Translations under genes and position numbers: made by a program
In this document: positions 1-8,868 of the stretch, piece by piece
Layout: each line of letters starts with the position of its first letter
Numbering within the stretch: the stretch's first letter is position 1
Assembly: GCA_900752335.1 (NCBI GenBank)
Contig: CAADUZ010000007.1
Coordinates: 1 to 64,000 of the forward strand
Origin: Clostridia bacterium
GTDB lineage: Bacteria > Bacillota > Clostridia > TANB77 > CAG-508
Direction: 5' to 3'
Length of the DNA stretch: 64,000 nt
The notes under the pieces: model-generated
The model's database searches: none
Seen by the model: only the letters and a program-made list of their open reading frames with translations
What the model was told of the DNA's origin: nothing

Positions 1-296
1 CTTATATATTCCATTCTTCCATGTCCCCATGGGTGGTCTGCGTCTACCTTTTTCTGTGACATTTTAAAACCAAGCATTGTTACTATTGATGAGCCAGCAT
101 CTGATATGTTATTTAACGCATCTGATATAATTGACATTGAGCTTGCAATTACACCAATTATTAGCTTAAATACGGATAATAGTATGTTTACTATTACACC
201 TGTAATGCTTGATAACATTCCGTATTTTTCTCTTACATTTCTATCTTGTACATTTTCTTTATCTTTTATGAATAGATTTATTAAAAAGTTTGTCAT
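1..296 (-). CDS. Cation diffusion facilitator family transporter (N-terminal part, runs off the left edge)
   Basis: The first 98 codons of a membrane metal transporter lie on the minus strand, and the rest is outside the window. The N-terminal hydrophobic helix is followed by SDALNNISDAGSS and by DADHPWGHGRMEYI, which match the metal-site helix and the HP(F/W)GHGR loop of the CDF family (FieF/MMT1 type). These proteins exchange divalent metal ions for protons at the cytoplasmic membrane. The ATG at 296 follows AAAGGAG at a good distance. Which metal is moved cannot be told from this fragment. Confidence 0.9.
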   Translation of the reverse strand, partial: MTNFLINLFIKDKENVQDRNVREKYGMLSSITGVIVNILLSVFKLIIGVIASSMSIISDALNNISDAGSSIVTMLGFKMSQKKVDADHPWGHGRMEYI

Positions 297-360
297 TTTA
301 TGTTTCTCCTTTACCTTTTAGCTTTTATTTCATATTTTCCCCACATATTTTTATGAATTT

Positions 361-437
361 TATCAGTCAATTTTTTTTCATTTTTTTGACCTATAATTTT
401 CTATCGGTCAATTTTCTCTATTTTTTTGACTTATAAA
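361..437. repeat. Tandem pair of ~40-bp AT-rich repeats upstream of the CDF gene
   Basis: Two imperfect direct copies begin at 361 and 402. Each has a GTCAA arm and a matching TTGAC arm about 16 nt apart, so each is also a short inverted repeat. They lie between the Fic stop codon and the transporter start. They could be regulator sites or paired weak hairpins. No function is established. Confidence 0.5.
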
Positions 438-439
438 TG

Positions 440-1579
440 TTATTTCAAAAATAAATCAGTATATTTTTTAAAAGTAAAAATTTGATTTCTGCTATAGCCG
501 GTCATTTCTATAATAATATTTCTTTCCAATAAGCAGTTAACAATATTTTTTACAGTCCCCTCTTTTATCTCTGTTAAATCACATAGTTTTTTTCTGTTAA
601 TTACAGGTTCTTTATAGAGAACGTCAATAACTTTCTTTGCATTTTCTGGCTTTATTGGTAAGTTCATTATAACTTTATCCATTTCCATTGTAAGTTCAAC
701 TACATTTCTAAACTTTTCTTTTGCTGCTTTTGAGGTTTCTATAACAGCTTTTAAGAAAAATTTAATCCAAGCTATCATATCATTATGAGTTCTTACTCTT
801 GTTAGCATATCATAATATATATCTTTATTTCTTTCAATATAATCAGAAATATATAAACAAGATTTATCAAGCATTCCTTTACTTTGAATATATAATGGGA
901 TAAGCAGTCTTCCTATTCTTCCATTGCCATCTAAAAATGGGTGTATTGACTCAAACTGATAATGTAAAATAGCAATTTTTATTAAGTCTGGTGTATCTAT
1001 TTTTTCATTATTTATAAATTTTTCAAAGTCTGTCAAGCAGTCTGAAATTTCAGTATGTGGTGGTGGAACATATACTGCATTACTTGGCATACTTCCTCCT
1101 ATCCAATTTTGAGACATTCTAAATTCTCCTGGAGTTTTATGTTCTCCGCGAACTCCTTGCATTAATATTTTATGCAATTCTCTTATTAGTCTAGTACATA
1201 CTGGAAACCCATCATTTATTCTTTTTACACCATAATTTGTAGCCTTTACATAGTTTTGTACTTCTTCCCAGTCATCTCTTCTTTCTGGATTAATATCTGT
1301 TATATCCAATAAGTCTTCTTCTACCGTTGTTCTTGTTCCCTCAATTCTACTTGATTTATTAGCTTCAATTTTCACATGCATTTTAATATATAAGTCTACA
1401 TTTGGTATTAATAACGAATATGCATTTAATTCTCCAATTTGTCTATTTGCTTCTGCTAATAATTTATCTAACTTTGTATCGTCCCATCCCCAATTGTAAT
1501 TGATTTTACTAGGTATAAATGCTTTGTAATCATTAATTTTTACATATTGGCCAGATTTATATTCTTCTAATTTTTTCAT
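440..1579 (-). CDS. Fic family protein (probable AMP transferase)
   Basis: 379 residues. The core motif HPFLDGNGRIGR lies at residues 213-224 and contains the catalytic His and the phosphate-binding Asn/Arg. SSRIEG at residues 76-81 fits the N-terminal inhibitory motif (S/T)xxxE(G/N) of class II Fic proteins, in which the Glu holds the active site shut. The C-terminal third looks like a winged helix (ITEIKEGTVKNIVNCLLER). Such proteins move AMP from ATP onto target proteins. The ATG follows GGTGGAG. No antitoxin partner sits beside it, which fits an internally inhibited enzyme. The target is unknown. Confidence 0.9.
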   Translation of the reverse strand: MKKLEEYKSGQYVKINDYKAFIPSKINYNWGWDDTKLDKLLAEANRQIGELNAYSLLIPNVDLYIKMHVKIEANKSSRIEGTRTTVEEDLLDITDINPERRDDWEEVQNYVKATNYGVKRINDGFPVCTRLIRELHKILMQGVRGEHKTPGEFRMSQNWIGGSMPSNAVYVPPPHTEISDCLTDFEKFINNEKIDTPDLIKIAILHYQFESIHPFLDGNGRIGRLLIPLYIQSKGMLDKSCLYISDYIERNKDIYYDMLTRVRTHNDMIAWIKFFLKAVIETSKAAKEKFRNVVELTMEMDKVIMNLPIKPENAKKVIDVLYKEPVINRKKLCDLTEIKEGTVKNIVNCLLERNIIIEMTGYSRNQIFTFKKYTDLFLK

Positions 1580-1612
1580 TAAACTATCTCCACCATTAAT
1601 AATATTTTCAAA

Positions 1613-3217
1613 TTAAATTTCAATAAAATTATATATTGTTTCCCCATTTTTTATAGTTTCCAAAACTTTAATATCTTTTATTTTTTCTTTATCAATTTTT
1701 AGCGGGTTTTTATCCACTATTATTAAATTAGCAAGCTTTCCTTCTTTTATGCTTCCTTTGTCTTTTTCTTCAAAATATTCATATGCAGCATTTATTGTAA
1801 CTGCTTTAATTGCATCTGTAACACTTATTTTTTCATTTTCTCCTAGTACTTTTTCATCTTTTGTTTTTCTATTTACTGCACACCAAATTGTTTCAAACAT
1901 ATTCGGTTCTATTACAGGGGAATCTTGGTGAAATGTATATAATATGTTTCTTTTACTGCAACTTCCTGCTGGGCTTATTCTTTCTGCTCTTTCGAATCCA
2001 AAGTTTTTTATGTGTACATTTCCCCAATGATATACATGTGCTATGAAGAATGATGGAATTATTCCTAATTCTTTTATCTTATCTAGTTGGTCTATATCCA
2101 ATAGTTGTCCATGTATTAGAACTGGTCTTATTTCTTTTATTTTTTCTCCTGTTTTTTCCAATTTTTCTATGCAATTAATATATTGTTCTGCAGCTTTGTC
2201 CCCGTTACAATGTGCTAATATTTGTAAATTAGATTTATATGCTGTTTCTATTGCTTCTTCTACTTCGTCATCTTGCATAGTTCCATATCCATAATATTTC
2301 TCGCCATTACTTAAATATGGAGTTCTCATCCATGCTGTTCTAGCCTGTGGTGAACCGTCTAAAAATATTTTTATTCCACCTATTTTAAAGTTATTACTAT
2401 ATTTTTTTATGTTTTCTGTAAAATCTTTTTCTACTAAATCTATTGTTTTTGCTTCAATATATGCTACAACGTCTAAATTTAAAATGTTTTTCTCTACCAT
2501 CATTTTATATATTGGTATTAATTCTTTTGCAAGGTACCCTTCTTGAACTGTTGTTATTCCATAAGATGCATATTTTTCTTGTGCTTTTTTTATGTTGTTT
2601 AACATTTCTTTTTCACCAGACATTGGAATTTTCTTTATATTTTCAATAAACGCATTTTCTTCTAAATAACCAGTAAGTTCGCCGTCTATTTTTTCAATTT
2701 TTCCTCCTTCTGGAGAAATAGTATCTTTTGATATGTTTAGAATTTCTAATCCTTTTGAGTTTATAACTCCACTATGCCCCGATTTATTTTTGATAACTAT
2801 CGGGTTATTGGGTAAAATCTTGTCTAGTTCGTTTTTAGTAATATTTCTTCCTTCTATTAAATTATTATAATCATAATTATTGGCTGTAATCCAAATATTT
2901 TCTTGTAAGTTATTATCTTGCACATATTTTAATATTGTTTTTTGTATATCATTAATACTATTACACTCATTTAAATTGATTTGAGATAAATCATTTGCTA
3001 CTGCAAAAAAATGACTATGTGCATCTATAAATGATGGCATTACGGTTTTACCAGATAAGTCCACAAATTCTGTGCTGCTATCTTTTAAAGATAGTACCTC
3101 TTCTTTCTTACCTATTTTTTTAATTCTGCCATTTTCAATATATATAGCTTCAACTTCATTATCATTTATTGCATCTTCCATGGTTATAAAATCTGCATTA
3201 TATAGAATTTTTTTCAT
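1613..3217 (-). CDS. Amidohydrolase family protein (YtcJ-like)
   Basis: 534 residues, a normal length for the YtcJ/Amidohydro_3 group of metal-dependent hydrolases. The N-terminal beta strands lead to PSFIDAHSHFF, where His67 and His69 are the first metal ligands. Later ligand-type motifs are AHCNGDKAA, LIHGQ and TFHQDSPV. The C-terminus EGKLANLIIVDKNPL closes the composite beta-sandwich typical of the family. The substrate cannot be predicted, since members include N-substituted formamide deformylases. The RBS AAAGGAAA is somewhat far from the ATG. The gene ends 33 nt before the Fic gene and may be co-transcribed with it. Confidence 0.88.
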   Translation of the reverse strand: MKKILYNADFITMEDAINDNEVEAIYIENGRIKKIGKKEEVLSLKDSSTEFVDLSGKTVMPSFIDAHSHFFAVANDLSQINLNECNSINDIQKTILKYVQDNNLQENIWITANNYDYNNLIEGRNITKNELDKILPNNPIVIKNKSGHSGVINSKGLEILNISKDTISPEGGKIEKIDGELTGYLEENAFIENIKKIPMSGEKEMLNNIKKAQEKYASYGITTVQEGYLAKELIPIYKMMVEKNILNLDVVAYIEAKTIDLVEKDFTENIKKYSNNFKIGGIKIFLDGSPQARTAWMRTPYLSNGEKYYGYGTMQDDEVEEAIETAYKSNLQILAHCNGDKAAEQYINCIEKLEKTGEKIKEIRPVLIHGQLLDIDQLDKIKELGIIPSFFIAHVYHWGNVHIKNFGFERAERISPAGSCSKRNILYTFHQDSPVIEPNMFETIWCAVNRKTKDEKVLGENEKISVTDAIKAVTINAAYEYFEEKDKGSIKEGKLANLIIVDKNPLKIDKEKIKDIKVLETIKNGETIYNFIEI

Positions 3218-3298
3218 TATTAATAAAATTTCCTTTCTTAATTTATTATTGCTAATTATTACAAATTAATTCTATTAATATTTGATATACAATAATTT

Positions 3299-3946
3299 TT
3301 ATATATTACTCATTATATATTTGATATCTTCTATTGATTTATCTATATTAAACCTTCCATTTCCTACTGGATAATATACCGAATAAAAATTGTACTCTTT
3401 AGCGTTTATTTTACGTTTAAATAATTGTTTTCGACATTGTGATACAGATATTTTTTGTCCTAGAACTATTGAGCTTACCTGATTCCCAAATAAGACAATT
3501 ACTTTTGGATTTATAATTTCAATTTCTTGTTTCAATAAATCCAAATATTTTTCATAAACACTATCAGGCAGTTCTCTTGCATCTACTTGAGTACACTTTC
3601 CTAGATTAGTAATGAAGTATCTATGTTTCGCTACGTCGTTATATACATTCTTGGCAAACTCTTCTGTCCATTCAGTTCCTTTAATTTTCTTTATTTTATC
3701 GTATATTTCACTGTCCATTAGGTTTAAGTTATAGAACAAATCCCATATATTTTTAGTTCCTATCCATGGCGATTTTATTCCTTTCCACGTTTTACTGGCC
3801 GCAATGTTTCTACCTGTTGGATTCATAAACACAAAGCATATGTCTGGATTTTCAGTGCATCCGCCACTGTATATAGAATTTAATTCCTTTGCTCCATATT
3901 TTTGCTGTAGCTTATCGTATTCTTTTTGTAAATCTTCTAACTTCAT
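3299..3946 (-). CDS. Uracil-DNA glycosylase superfamily protein
   Basis: 215 residues. FVFMNPTGRNIAA near the N-terminus occupies the place of the active-site loop, FITNLGKCTQ lies in the middle, and PKVIVLFGNQV is the conserved strand that follows the Leu/Lys-rich helix in UDG-like folds. The C-terminal YYPVGNGRFN is the equivalent of the DNA-binding loop. The four Cys residues are not spaced like the iron-sulfur cluster of family 4 enzymes. It is therefore a UDG-fold protein whose base specificity is uncertain. It lies 14 nt upstream of nothing else on its strand and just after the MBL gene, probably in one transcript. Confidence 0.72.
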   Translation of the reverse strand: MKLEDLQKEYDKLQQKYGAKELNSIYSGGCTENPDICFVFMNPTGRNIAASKTWKGIKSPWIGTKNIWDLFYNLNLMDSEIYDKIKKIKGTEWTEEFAKNVYNDVAKHRYFITNLGKCTQVDARELPDSVYEKYLDLLKQEIEIINPKVIVLFGNQVSSIVLGQKISVSQCRKQLFKRKINAKEYNFYSVYYPVGNGRFNIDKSIEDIKYIMSNI

Positions 3947-3960
3947 TTATTGCTACCTTT

Positions 3961-4590
3961 CTATATCTTAATTTTGCACTTTATTTCTGGATTTAATAAT
4001 TTTTGGAAGTTTATAGCATCTTCATTCGTTCCTACAATACTTCCATAATGAATAGGAACAGCAACTTTTGGTTTTATCTCATTTACTAGCTCTGCTGCCT
4101 CTTTAAAGTCCATTGTGTATGTTCCGCCTACTGGAACAAATGCAATATCACATTTTACTCTTTTATTTTCTTCGGTTATATCTGTATCTCCTGCTATATA
4201 GTAGCGAATGCCGTCTATTTCTAATATGTACCCAACCCAGCCATTGTCTTTTGGGTGGAATGCTTTATTTTCATTGTACGCCGGTATTGTTTCAAATTTA
4301 AGCCCTTCTACCACATATGTTTTTTCTGGCTCAACTGTGATAATATTAGAATTTTTTACACCTTTCTTTAGCAGTTTTACTTGCATTCCTTCTGGTATAA
4401 CTATAGTCGTGTCTGGCTTTATTACTTTATCAATGTCTTCTTCTGAATAATGGTCATAGTGGTCATGTGTTATAAATATTATGTCTGCATCATTATATTG
4501 TTTGTTTATTTTAAATGGGTCAAAATAAATTACCTTTCCTTCATTTATTTTTATGCTACTATGGCATAAAACTTGTATGTTTTCTAACAT
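3961..4590 (-). CDS. MBL-fold metal-dependent hydrolase (UlaG/COG2220-like)
   Basis: 209 residues. THDHYDHYS at 41-49 is the metallo-beta-lactamase HxHxDH motif, AGDTD near 133-137 gives the bridging Asp, and PIHYGS at 179-184 gives the last His. The protein is short and single-domain, like the UPF0173/UlaG-like metal-dependent hydrolases, so the substrate is unknown. The ATG follows AAGGAGG. This RBS and the first 32 nt of the gene lie inside the 3' end of the upstream AbiEii gene, so translation is probably coupled to the toxin. Confidence 0.85.
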   Translation of the reverse strand: MLENIQVLCHSSIKINEGKVIYFDPFKINKQYNDADIIFITHDHYDHYSEEDIDKVIKPDTTIVIPEGMQVKLLKKGVKNSNIITVEPEKTYVVEGLKFETIPAYNENKAFHPKDNGWVGYILEIDGIRYYIAGDTDITEENKRVKCDIAFVPVGGTYTMDFKEAAELVNEIKPKVAVPIHYGSIVGTNEDAINFQKLLNPEIKCKIKI

Positions 4591-5437
4591 ATATATTCCT
4601 CCTTAAACTATTTATTTCCTCTAACACTTTTATCGTGTCTTTATAACTAATATCTTCTGCATAACTAAATTTACTTTGATAGTTTTTCCAATGTTCTTTA
4701 AGTGCTTCACTATCTTTTATAACTTCTATTATCTCATCTGCATTATTTAATTTATTAGTAGATTCTCTGTACTCAAATTTCTTTATAATAGCTTGTTTTA
4801 GCAATTTCTTATCAAGATTCTTCTGCTGCGTTGTCCATAAAATATAAATATCATAAAAGTCCCTTGCTCTTGTGGTATCGATATTTCTCGATATAATTGT
4901 TTCAAATTTATCTGCAATTACAGTTTCTATATTATAAGCAAGTATCTCTATAGAACGTTCTTCAAACATTAAATTAAATTTATATTTTACTTCTTTAGGC
5001 GTAATAATGTCTCCTGTTGTTATATCTAATTTCATAGGCACAACTAACTTATCAAACTTGGCATCTAATGATACTCTGTATCCTCCATATTCATCTTCTT
5101 GCCTTATTTCTTTTATTCCTCCAAATTCGAAACTCACCCCATCATCTAAATCTATCTTAAATATATCACCTAAAATATTTTCAAGATTATCTTTTTCTAA
5201 ATCAAAACCTTTTATTGTTGCATCCATATCTAGTGTATTTCTCATATCTATTCCAACTATAGCTGTTATTAACATTCCACCTTTTAATATGAACTTATAT
5301 TTATATTCTGATACAGAAATTCTTTCTAATAGTCTCTCTAGCATATAGTTTTGTAGAATAATATTTTCATTTACATTTACTTTAGATGACATATTTTTTA
5401 TCCATGCTTTTAGTTGAGCTCTATTTTTAACTATCAT
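4559..5437 (-). CDS. abiEii: Type IV toxin-antitoxin toxin, AbiEii/AbiGii nucleotidyltransferase
   Basis: 292 residues. ILKGGMLITAIVG at about 48-60 and TLDMDATI at 68-75 are the GG(M) and DxD motifs of the DUF1814/AbiEii nucleotidyltransferases. ARDFYDIY near 190 is a further conserved catalytic motif. Family members act as bacteriostatic toxins that modify tRNA with nucleotides. The start overlaps the antitoxin stop as ATGA, and GGAGG precedes it. The reading frame runs on through the RBS and start of the MBL gene, so its last dozen residues are encoded by the neighbour's translation signals. That suggests cassette insertion next to this gene. Confidence 0.88.
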   Translation of the reverse strand: MIVKNRAQLKAWIKNMSSKVNVNENIILQNYMLERLLERISVSEYKYKFILKGGMLITAIVGIDMRNTLDMDATIKGFDLEKDNLENILGDIFKIDLDDGVSFEFGGIKEIRQEDEYGGYRVSLDAKFDKLVVPMKLDITTGDIITPKEVKYKFNLMFEERSIEILAYNIETVIADKFETIISRNIDTTRARDFYDIYILWTTQQKNLDKKLLKQAIIKKFEYRESTNKLNNADEIIEVIKDSEALKEHWKNYQSKFSYAEDISYKDTIKVLEEINSLRRNIYVRKHTSFMP

Positions 5438-6027
5438 AGCAAAACCTCCAGATATTTTCTTAATTCATCCTCGATATTAAATATTTTTGCATATTTATGC
5501 AATTTAATAGAATTTCTATCTTCTCTATTAGCATATCTTTTCATCGCATCTGTAAATAAAGCTATTTCAATTTTCTTTTTATTTCTTATAATATCACATA
5601 TTGTTCTTTCTAAATCATAGATTTTTATTTTATTTCCATATGGTGTTTTCATTTCTATAATACCTATTTCATATAGTTCTTCTTTTAAATAAGAAAATTG
5701 ATAGTTTTTATTTTTTATTAATATGTTATTATAATTAGTAGGTACTGTTAATTGGTATTTTATTGGTGTTCTATCACATAAATCATGAAAATATAAAGCT
5801 GTTTCATGAGAAAATATACCTTTTTTACATATAGCTTGCGTTATAAAATATGTATCTTCTAGTGTATCTACACTTATATAAACACCTCTTGCAACTCTTT
5901 CAATTATCCCTCTCTCAATCATTCTTGTTAGAATTCTACTGTTAACGCCTAATTCTTCAACTTCTCTTGTTGTTATAATTCCATTTCTTTTATTTAATAG
6001 CTTTTCAATTTTTTTAATATTATCCAT
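5434..6027 (-). CDS. abiEi: Type IV toxin-antitoxin antitoxin, AbiEi family
   Basis: 197 residues from the ATG at 6027. An upstream in-frame ATG at 6093 exists, but 6027 is preferred because AAAGGAG (6045-6039) sits just before it and because 6093 lies inside the promoter. The N-terminus (ITTREVEELGVNSRILTRMI) is a winged helix, followed by the GIIERVARGVYI wing typical of AbiEi_4-type regulators. In studied AbiE systems the antitoxin represses its own operon by binding inverted repeats and opposes the toxin without binding it. A matching inverted repeat is present upstream. Confidence 0.88.
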   Translation of the reverse strand: MDNIKKIEKLLNKRNGIITTREVEELGVNSRILTRMIERGIIERVARGVYISVDTLEDTYFITQAICKKGIFSHETALYFHDLCDRTPIKYQLTVPTNYNNILIKNKNYQFSYLKEELYEIGIIEMKTPYGNKIKIYDLERTICDIIRNKKKIEIALFTDAMKRYANREDRNSIKLHKYAKIFNIEDELRKYLEVLL

Positions 6028-6043
6028 ATCTATCTTTTCTCCT

Positions 6044-6093
6044 TTGTCGGAAATCTTCGTAAATATTATATCATTTACGAAGATTTCCGACAA
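6044..6093 (-). promoter_or_regulatory. AbiE operon promoter inside a perfect 21-bp inverted repeat (probable autorepressor operator)
   Basis: The arms 6044-6064 and 6073-6093 are perfect reverse complements of 21 nt with an 8-nt spacer. On the minus strand a -35 TTGTCG (6093-6088) lies in the first arm, then 17 nt, then a perfect -10 TATAAT (6070-6065) in the spacer. The second arm covers the expected transcription start and touches the RBS. A repressor dimer bound here would block RNA polymerase directly. AbiEi is the obvious candidate regulator. Confidence 0.85.
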
Positions 6094-6199
6094 GTGTTTA
6101 TATTAATTTTTTCCAAAATTTTGACTTTTTTAACTTTTTCAATGTTTTTTAGTTTTTATGAAAATTCTGTAGCCTTATCAATTCTAGTAGTTTTGACTT

Positions 6200-7558
6200 T
6201 TACCTCAAACATAGCAATGCTACACATTCCACATGACTTGTAAATGGGAACATGTCCACCGGTTGTATCTCTTTTACTATATATTTATCCTCTAGCATTT
6301 TCATATCTCTTACCATTGTTGCTGGATTACAGCTTATGTACACTAGTTTTTTTACTTCAAGTTCAAGAATTTTGTTTATTGTTTCTTCATCTAGTCCTCT
6401 TCTTGGAGGGTCAACTATTATAGCTGTTGGCTTTATGTTTCTTTTTTCTATTAAGTCCTTAAAAGCTTCTTTTGCATCTCCTGCAATAAATTCTATGTTG
6501 TTTATATTGTTCATTTTTGCATTTTCTTCTGCTGCTTTTACCGCTTCTTCCACAATTTCTATTCCGTATACTTTTTTTACCTTGCTCGAAGCAAATATTC
6601 CTATTGTACCTATTCCACAATATAGGTCACAAAGTATATCGTTTTTATCTAATTTTGCATATTCTATTGCTTTGTTATATAGCTTTTCTGTTTGAATTGG
6701 ATTTGTTTGATAAAATGATTTAGCCGATATTTTAAATGTATACTCTCCTAGTTTATCATATATATATCCACTTCCATATAATATTATATCTTTTTCTCCA
6801 AGAATAACATTTGTGTTTTTGTTATTTATATTTTTTATAACTGTTTTTAGATTAGAAAATTTTTCTACTATGTTTTTTACTAACTCTTCTTCATGTTCGA
6901 TTTTTTCTTCATTTGTAACTATTATACACATTAGTTCATTAGTTTTTATTCCTATTTTTACAATAATGTGCCTTATAGCTCCTGTTTTTGTACTTTCGCT
7001 ATATATTGATATATTATTTTGCTTTATAAATTCAAAAACTTCTTTGGCTAATTTTTCCGCTTCTCTGTTTTGTATTAAACACTCTTCCACTGGTATGATT
7101 TCATGAGTTCTATTTGCAAATACACCCATGATAGTTTTACCTTCTTTATTTGTTCCCACTGGATATTGAAGCTTATTTCTATAATAATATGGATTTTCCA
7201 TACCTATTACATTGTTTACCTCTATTTTTCCTTCTAACCCCTTGTTTACTAAATTTTGTACCATGTCTTTTTTTATTTTTAGTGTTTCGTCATATTTAAT
7301 ATGTCGCATGCTGCAGCCTCCGCACCTTTTGTACGTGGCGCAATCGGGTTCTACTCGTTTCTTTGAATGTTCTATTACTTCTAATAATCTACCAAAAGCA
7401 AATGATTTATTAACTTTTGTAATTACTATTTTGCATACTTCTCCTTTTATTGCACCTTTAATAAAGATAGTAAAATCTTCTATCTTTGCAATTCCTTCGC
7501 CTTCATATCCATTATCTATTATTGTTACTTTATATTCTTTATTTTTCTCTACTATCAT
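6200..7558 (-). CDS. rlmD: 23S rRNA (uracil-C5)-methyltransferase RlmD/RumA-like
   Basis: 452 residues, usual for the TrmA/RlmD family. An N-terminal TRAM domain (IIDNGYEGEGIAKIEDFTIF) is followed by CATYKRCGGCSMRHI, which supplies the iron-sulfur cluster cysteines. The SAM-binding motif is CDLYCGIGTIGIFA, then VDPPRRGLDEE, and VYISCNPATMVRDM holds the catalytic Cys. The enzyme adds a methyl group to uracil C5 in 23S rRNA. Members of this family in Firmicutes may modify U747, U1939 or both, so the exact site is inferred. It appears to be a single-gene unit. Confidence 0.93.
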   Translation of the reverse strand: MIVEKNKEYKVTIIDNGYEGEGIAKIEDFTIFIKGAIKGEVCKIVITKVNKSFAFGRLLEVIEHSKKRVEPDCATYKRCGGCSMRHIKYDETLKIKKDMVQNLVNKGLEGKIEVNNVIGMENPYYYRNKLQYPVGTNKEGKTIMGVFANRTHEIIPVEECLIQNREAEKLAKEVFEFIKQNNISIYSESTKTGAIRHIIVKIGIKTNELMCIIVTNEEKIEHEEELVKNIVEKFSNLKTVIKNINNKNTNVILGEKDIILYGSGYIYDKLGEYTFKISAKSFYQTNPIQTEKLYNKAIEYAKLDKNDILCDLYCGIGTIGIFASSKVKKVYGIEIVEEAVKAAEENAKMNNINNIEFIAGDAKEAFKDLIEKRNIKPTAIIVDPPRRGLDEETINKILELEVKKLVYISCNPATMVRDMKMLEDKYIVKEIQPVDMFPFTSHVECVALLCLR

Positions 7559-7610
7559 ACTTCACCTTTATTTCTAATTTATTTAAAGCATTTTGCGCTA
7601 GCTTATTTTA

Positions 7611-8096
7611 TTATACCACAACTGATATATCTGCCAAATCAAAATTTATAACCTTTTTTAGTTGTTCTAGTGAAAGTTCTACTTGGTATCCTATTTTTCC
7701 TGCACTAAATATAATAGTTGTAAACTCTTTTGCTGATATATCGATAATTGTTCTAAACTGTTTTTTCATTCCTATTGGTGAACAACCTCCATGAATATAA
7801 CCAGTTAGTGGTAGTAAATCTTTTGATTTTACCATTTCTACACTTTTTTCGCCTACTGATTTAGCTGCTTTCTTTAAATCTAATTCTTTATTTACTGCTA
7901 CTAAAAACACATAGTTCATCTTCGAGCTTCCTACTGTAACTAATGTTTTAAATACTTGGTCTGGATTTTCTTTTAATACACCAGCAACTTCTGTTCCACT
8001 TATAGCATCAGTATCTCCATAGTAATAACTTACATATTCTATTTTATTTTGTTGTAGTATTCTCATTACATTTGTTTTTTCTGGTAATTGTTTCAT
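7611..8096 (-). CDS. ybaK: Cys-tRNA(Pro)/Cys-tRNA(Cys) deacylase YbaK
   Basis: 161 residues, full length for YbaK. HGGCSPIGMKKQFRTIID near 118-135 is the family signature in the YbaK/ProX editing fold, and VAVNKELDLKKAAKSVG is also typical. The protein hydrolyses Cys wrongly loaded onto tRNA(Pro) in trans to prolyl-tRNA synthetase. It is transcribed away from the Nudix gene, with a shared AT-rich promoter region at 8097-8265. Confidence 0.92.
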   Translation of the reverse strand: MKQLPEKTNVMRILQQNKIEYVSYYYGDTDAISGTEVAGVLKENPDQVFKTLVTVGSSKMNYVFLVAVNKELDLKKAAKSVGEKSVEMVKSKDLLPLTGYIHGGCSPIGMKKQFRTIIDISAKEFTTIIFSAGKIGYQVELSLEQLKKVINFDLADISVVV

Positions 8097-8265
8097 TTTT
8101 AGTTCCTCTTATCTTTCTTTGACGTTTTCCATTATATTACATTTTAAAATAAATTGCAATAGTTTTTGCGAAAATTTGTTTGTTTTGTTCGATATAATTT
8201 TTTCATTATTTTATTGTAAATGTTGTCGTTTTGTGATAATCTATTCAATTATAAAGGAGAAAGTT

Positions 8266-8691
8266 ATGAGAAAATTAAATTTAGTAGTTGTTTTTAATAA
8301 AGATTTAAGTAAAAGTCTTTTTTGCATTAGAGCTAAAGAACCATATAAAGGTTTATATAACTTTGTTGGTGGCAAAGTTGAGGAAAATGAAACTAATGAT
8401 GCCGCTGCATATAGAGAGTTATTTGAAGAAACGGGTATAGGTTCTAATGATATAGCATTAGACCATTTTATGGATTTAAATTATTTTAAATATGAAAATA
8501 ATTTGCAGGTTTATTATGGCATTTTGGATCATGACGTAAAACTAGTTGAAGAAAAAAATAAATTAGAATGGGTTACTATAAATGACGATTTACTAAACAA
8601 TGAAAAATTTGCTGGAAATTATAATATTCCACATATAATAAGGCAAATCAAGGTTTATTTAAATAATGGAACTGGTATTGATAAATATTAA
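8266..8691 (+). CDS. Nudix hydrolase
   Basis: 141 residues from the ATG at 8266, which follows AAAGGAGA. The frame is open further upstream, but there is no RBS there. The Nudix box GKVEENETNDAAAYRELFEE (followed by TGIG) is complete, with the Glu ligands for Mg2+. The protein hydrolyses a nucleoside diphosphate linked to another group. The DHFMDLNYFKYENN region resembles the MutT/8-oxo-dGTPase-like group, but specificity is not determined by the sequence. Confidence 0.9.
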   Translation: MRKLNLVVVFNKDLSKSLFCIRAKEPYKGLYNFVGGKVEENETNDAAAYRELFEETGIGSNDIALDHFMDLNYFKYENNLQVYYGILDHDVKLVEEKNKLEWVTINDDLLNNEKFAGNYNIPHIIRQIKVYLNNGTGIDKY

Positions 8692-8717
8692 TTTCTGATA
8701 AATTTATAATATTGATA

Positions 8718-8746
8718 TTGACAACAGTTTTTTTGTGTGCTAAAAT
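8718..8746 (+). promoter_or_regulatory. Promoter of tRNA-Leu
   Basis: TTGACA at 8718-8723 and TAAAAT at 8741-8746 are separated by exactly 17 nt. The tRNA begins 20 nt after the -10 box. Confidence 0.8.
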
Positions 8747-8765
8747 ATACGTTGTCAGTAGAAAT

Positions 8766-8849
8766 GCGGGCGTGGCGGAACTGGCAGACGCGCTGGTCTT
8801 AGGAACCAGTGCCAACGGCGTGGAGGTTCGAGTCCTCTCGCCCGCACCA
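8766..8849 (+). tRNA. tRNA-Leu(UAG)
   Basis: 84 nt including an encoded 3' CCA. The acceptor stem GCGGGCG pairs with CGCCCGC, and the discriminator is A. The anticodon stem CTGGT/ACCAG holds the loop CTTAGGA, so the anticodon is TAG at 8800-8802. A long variable arm (TGCCAACGGCGT region) marks a class II tRNA. It reads CUA and, by wobble, other CUN leucine codons. A strong promoter precedes it and a terminator follows. Confidence 0.97.
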
Positions 8850-8868
8850 ATAATTTTTTCGTTGAAAC

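Noticed and set aside
6252..6695. 147-codon plus-strand ORF opposite rlmD
   Set aside because: It is the antisense of a conserved coding region, with a composition fixed by the opposite strand and no RBS.
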